A DNA stretch of 6,086 nt from Bacillota bacterium. Lineage in GTDB: Bacteria; Bacillota; Clostridia; Saccharofermentanales; UBA5734. Within the stretch, counting starts at the first letter, position 1. Each line of letters begins with the position of its first letter. The stretch lies in contig JAEXPB010000318.1 in the NCBI GenBank assembly GCA_023438965.1, positions 1-6,086 of the forward strand, in the 5' to 3' direction. Positions 4,261 through 6,086 of the stretch are shown here, in pieces. Both the position numbers and the translations under genes were made by a program. The notes beneath the pieces are model-generated. The model was not told the origin of the DNA. It worked only from the letters and a program-made list of their open reading frames with translations, and ran no database searches.

Positions 4261-5982
4261 TTGAGCTTTACAGTAAACCAGATCACGTATCAATACAGCG
4301 CCGAGCATGAAAAGGTGCTGAAGCAGGTCAGCTTCGCTATTGCGCCCAGCCAGGTGACGGCAGTTGTCGGGCCCAGCGGCTGCGGCAAGTCGACGCTGGT
4401 CAGCATTCTGAGCGGCGTCATCCCGACGCTGATGCCCAATGGCATCCTGGAAGGTTCATTCGACGTCGGCCGGGATGTCCTGATTTCCGTCGTCAGCCAA
4501 TCGCCCGAGAACCAGCTGTTTGGCTACGGTGTCGAAGATGCCATTTCCTTCGGCATCGAGAACATGGGGCTGGACAACGAGGAAATCGTCGAACGGGTCG
4601 AGTTTGTGCTGGATCTGCTGAACATCCAGCACCTGCGCAAGCGGTCGGTAGCCACGCTATCCGGCGGCCAGCGGCAGGCGGTCTGCATCGCCTCCGTGCT
4701 GGCCATGCGCCCGGACATCGTCATTATGGATGAGCCAGTCAGCTCGCTCGATCCTAACGGCAAGAAAATGGTCCAGTCCGTGCTCGATTCGCTCAAGCAA
4801 ACCGGACAGACCACCATCATCGTCGACAATAACCTCGACTGGTTCGCCGGCATTGTCGATCATGTCGTCGGTCTGGCTGATGGCGAGGTGGTCTTTGACG
4901 GCGACAAGGACGCCTTTTTCGAGGATTTCGCCATCCAGGCGCGCCTGGGGGTTACCATTCCGCAGGAAGCGGAGATCTATCGCGAGCTCTCCCGCCGGAT
5001 CCCCGACCTGAAAAAGTTCTACACGCTGAATGACGCCCGCCGGGAAATCAGCCGGATCCTCCCGCCTGCACCGGCTGCCGCTGCTGTTTCTGCCGAAGCT
5101 CCCGCGAACGGGCTGCCGTCGGCTGCCGGCGAGCCGGCGCCGGACGAGGCGATCCTGGTCGCCCAGGGTCTGGGCAAGACCTTCGCCGACGGTTTCCATG
5201 CCCTGATCGATGTCAACGCCAGCTTCAATCGCGGACGGGTCATTTCGATTCTGGGCCAGAACGGTTCCGGCAAGACCACCCTGGTCAAGCATTTGAACGG
5301 GTTGTACAAGCCAACCCGGGGCACCATCACGTATCGCGGCGCTTCTACCGCCGGCAAATCAGTCGCCCGGATCAGCAAGGACATCATCCTGGTCTTCCAG
5401 AATCCCGAGCTGATGCTGTTTGAAGAGACAGTCCTGCGCGAGTTGACCTTCTGCGCCCGCGCCCAGGGCGTCGATTTCAGCGAAGAGGCCGCCCTCGATG
5501 TGCTGCGGCAGTATCATCTGCTGGAGCAAAAGGACGACTTTCCCGTCAACCTGTCCATGGGCCAGAAACATCTGCTGACCATCCTGTCCGTACTGTTCTC
5601 CAGCGCCGAGGTGATCATTCTCGATGAGCCGACACTCGGCATGGACCTGTTTATCAAGAACCAGCTGGAGAACATCATCGCCCAGCTGAAAGCCCGGGGC
5701 AAGACCGTCATTGTCATCAGCCACGAAATTCCGCTGGTCTTCCGGATTTCGGACGAGATTCTGGTGCTCAATGACGGATACAAGCTGAAGCAGGACACCA
5801 AGGAAGTCCTGGCCGGCTGCGGGGAGATGTTTGCCGGCATCAATATCGCCTTGCCGCCGGTGGTTGTCCTGGCGCAGGAATTCGGCTTCCCCGTCTACTG
5901 CGACGTCGAGTCCCTGGTGCGCGAAATCACGGCCAGAACGGATATGCCAACCCGTGATCCCGATCTGGCAGGAGGCAATTAA
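4261..5982 (+). CDS. ECF transporter fused double ATP-binding subunit (EcfA-EcfA')
   Basis: This 573-residue protein carries two tandem ABC ATPase domains of the cobalt/ECF type, equivalent to a fused A-A' pair that powers vitamin or nucleobase uptake at the membrane. Domain 1 has Walker A GPSGCGKST (37-45), Q-loop SQSPENQLF (79-87), signature LSGGQ (133-137), Walker B VIMDEP (154-159) and D-loop SSLD. Its switch region reads VDNN (188-191), so Asn replaces the usual His. Domain 2 has Walker A GQNGSGKTT (332-340), Q-loop FQNPE (379-383), signature LSMGQ (431-435), Walker B IILDEP (452-457) and switch His488. An Ala/Pro-rich linker (about 268-295) joins them. Translation starts at TTG 4261 with AGGAG at 4248-4252, 8 nt upstream. 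The TTG choice fits the conserved beta-strand start. The transmembrane subunit gene follows immediately (TAAATG). The substrate is not visible in the protein, and purine is inferred from context. Confidence 0.9.
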   Translation: MSFTVNQITYQYSAEHEKVLKQVSFAIAPSQVTAVVGPSGCGKSTLVSILSGVIPTLMPNGILEGSFDVGRDVLISVVSQSPENQLFGYGVEDAISFGIENMGLDNEEIVERVEFVLDLLNIQHLRKRSVATLSGGQRQAVCIASVLAMRPDIVIMDEPVSSLDPNGKKMVQSVLDSLKQTGQTTIIVDNNLDWFAGIVDHVVGLADGEVVFDGDKDAFFEDFAIQARLGVTIPQEAEIYRELSRRIPDLKKFYTLNDARREISRILPPAPAAAAVSAEAPANGLPSAAGEPAPDEAILVAQGLGKTFADGFHALIDVNASFNRGRVISILGQNGSGKTTLVKHLNGLYKPTRGTITYRGASTAGKSVARISKDIILVFQNPELMLFEETVLRELTFCARAQGVDFSEEAALDVLRQYHLLEQKDDFPVNLSMGQKHLLTILSVLFSSAEVIILDEPTLGMDLFIKNQLENIIAQLKARGKTVIVISHEIPLVFRISDEILVLNDGYKLKQDTKEVLAGCGEMFAGINIALPPVVVLAQEFGFPVYCDVESLVREITARTDMPTRDPDLAGGN

Positions 5983-6086
5983 ATGGGCGATTTTCTGCAA
6001 TATGTCGAAATAGATTCTTATCTGCACCGGCTGGATCCGCGGACCAAGTTCGTGTTTTTCCTGGTCATGTCGGTTCTGACATCCTT
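5983..6086 (+). CDS. ecfT: ECF transporter transmembrane subunit EcfT (CbiQ family), partial
   Basis: The first 34 codons are present before the window ends: MGDFLQYVEIDSYLHRLDPR, then TKFVFFLVMSVLTS. The short amphipathic N-terminus with SYLHRLDPRTK, followed at once by a hydrophobic helix, is the usual opening of EcfT/CbiQ proteins, which couple the ATPases to a substrate-binding S component. The ATG directly abuts the stop codon of the ATPase gene, and GGAGG (5971-5975) lies 7 nt upstream, so the two are translationally linked. An S component gene would be expected nearby or elsewhere in the genome. Confidence 0.85.
   Translation, partial: MGDFLQYVEIDSYLHRLDPRTKFVFFLVMSVLTS

Noticed and set aside
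5359..6027. Open frame antisense to the end of the ECF ATPase gene (222 codons)
   Set aside because: It is a codon-bias shadow of the ATPase domain 2, with no initiation signals and no recognisable product.

Overview
The window looks like ordinary chromosome from a moderately GC-rich Bacillota (Firmicutes) bacterium. The evidence is strong AGGAG-type ribosome binding sites, AT-rich sigma-A promoters between GC-rich genes, a purine-class riboswitch with a transcription-attenuation platform, a tagaturonate epimerase of the UxaE type, and an ECF transporter. The genus cannot be fixed from this sequence.

Left part (1-1942): a divergent sugar-acid locus. A partial leftward gene (its first 32 codons resemble DUF4432, aldose-1-epimerase-like proteins) and the rightward gene for UxaE, which interconverts D-tagaturonate and D-fructuronate, share a 389-bp intergenic region. 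That region holds well-formed promoters in both directions and two copies of a GTCnTAACGTTA operator-like element. Both copies sit where a repressor would block a promoter.

Middle (1978-3664): a leftward CorA-family divalent cation channel, convergent with uxaE, whose signature reads GMS instead of the canonical GMN. Beyond corA lies a 661-bp stretch without an intact gene. Its corA-proximal half contains what looks like a frameshifted remnant of a small membrane-protein gene. Its other half is a strong promoter followed by a C74-type (guanine/xanthine) purine riboswitch and a terminator.

Right part (3401-6086): the riboswitch leads an operon of a purine-type phosphoribosyltransferase (183 aa), a fused double-ATPase of an ECF transporter (573 aa), and the start of the ECF transmembrane subunit EcfT, which runs off the window. 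The simplest reading is a purine acquisition unit. The ECF transporter brings in a nucleobase (or a nucleoside precursor), the phosphoribosyltransferase traps it as a nucleotide, and the riboswitch shuts the operon off when the base is plentiful. The substrate-binding S component is not in the window.

The points most worth a second look are the variant junctions of the riboswitch, the inferred pairing of purine salvage with an ECF transporter, the one-sided degeneracy of the fused ATPase, the GMS CorA, and the paired operators.
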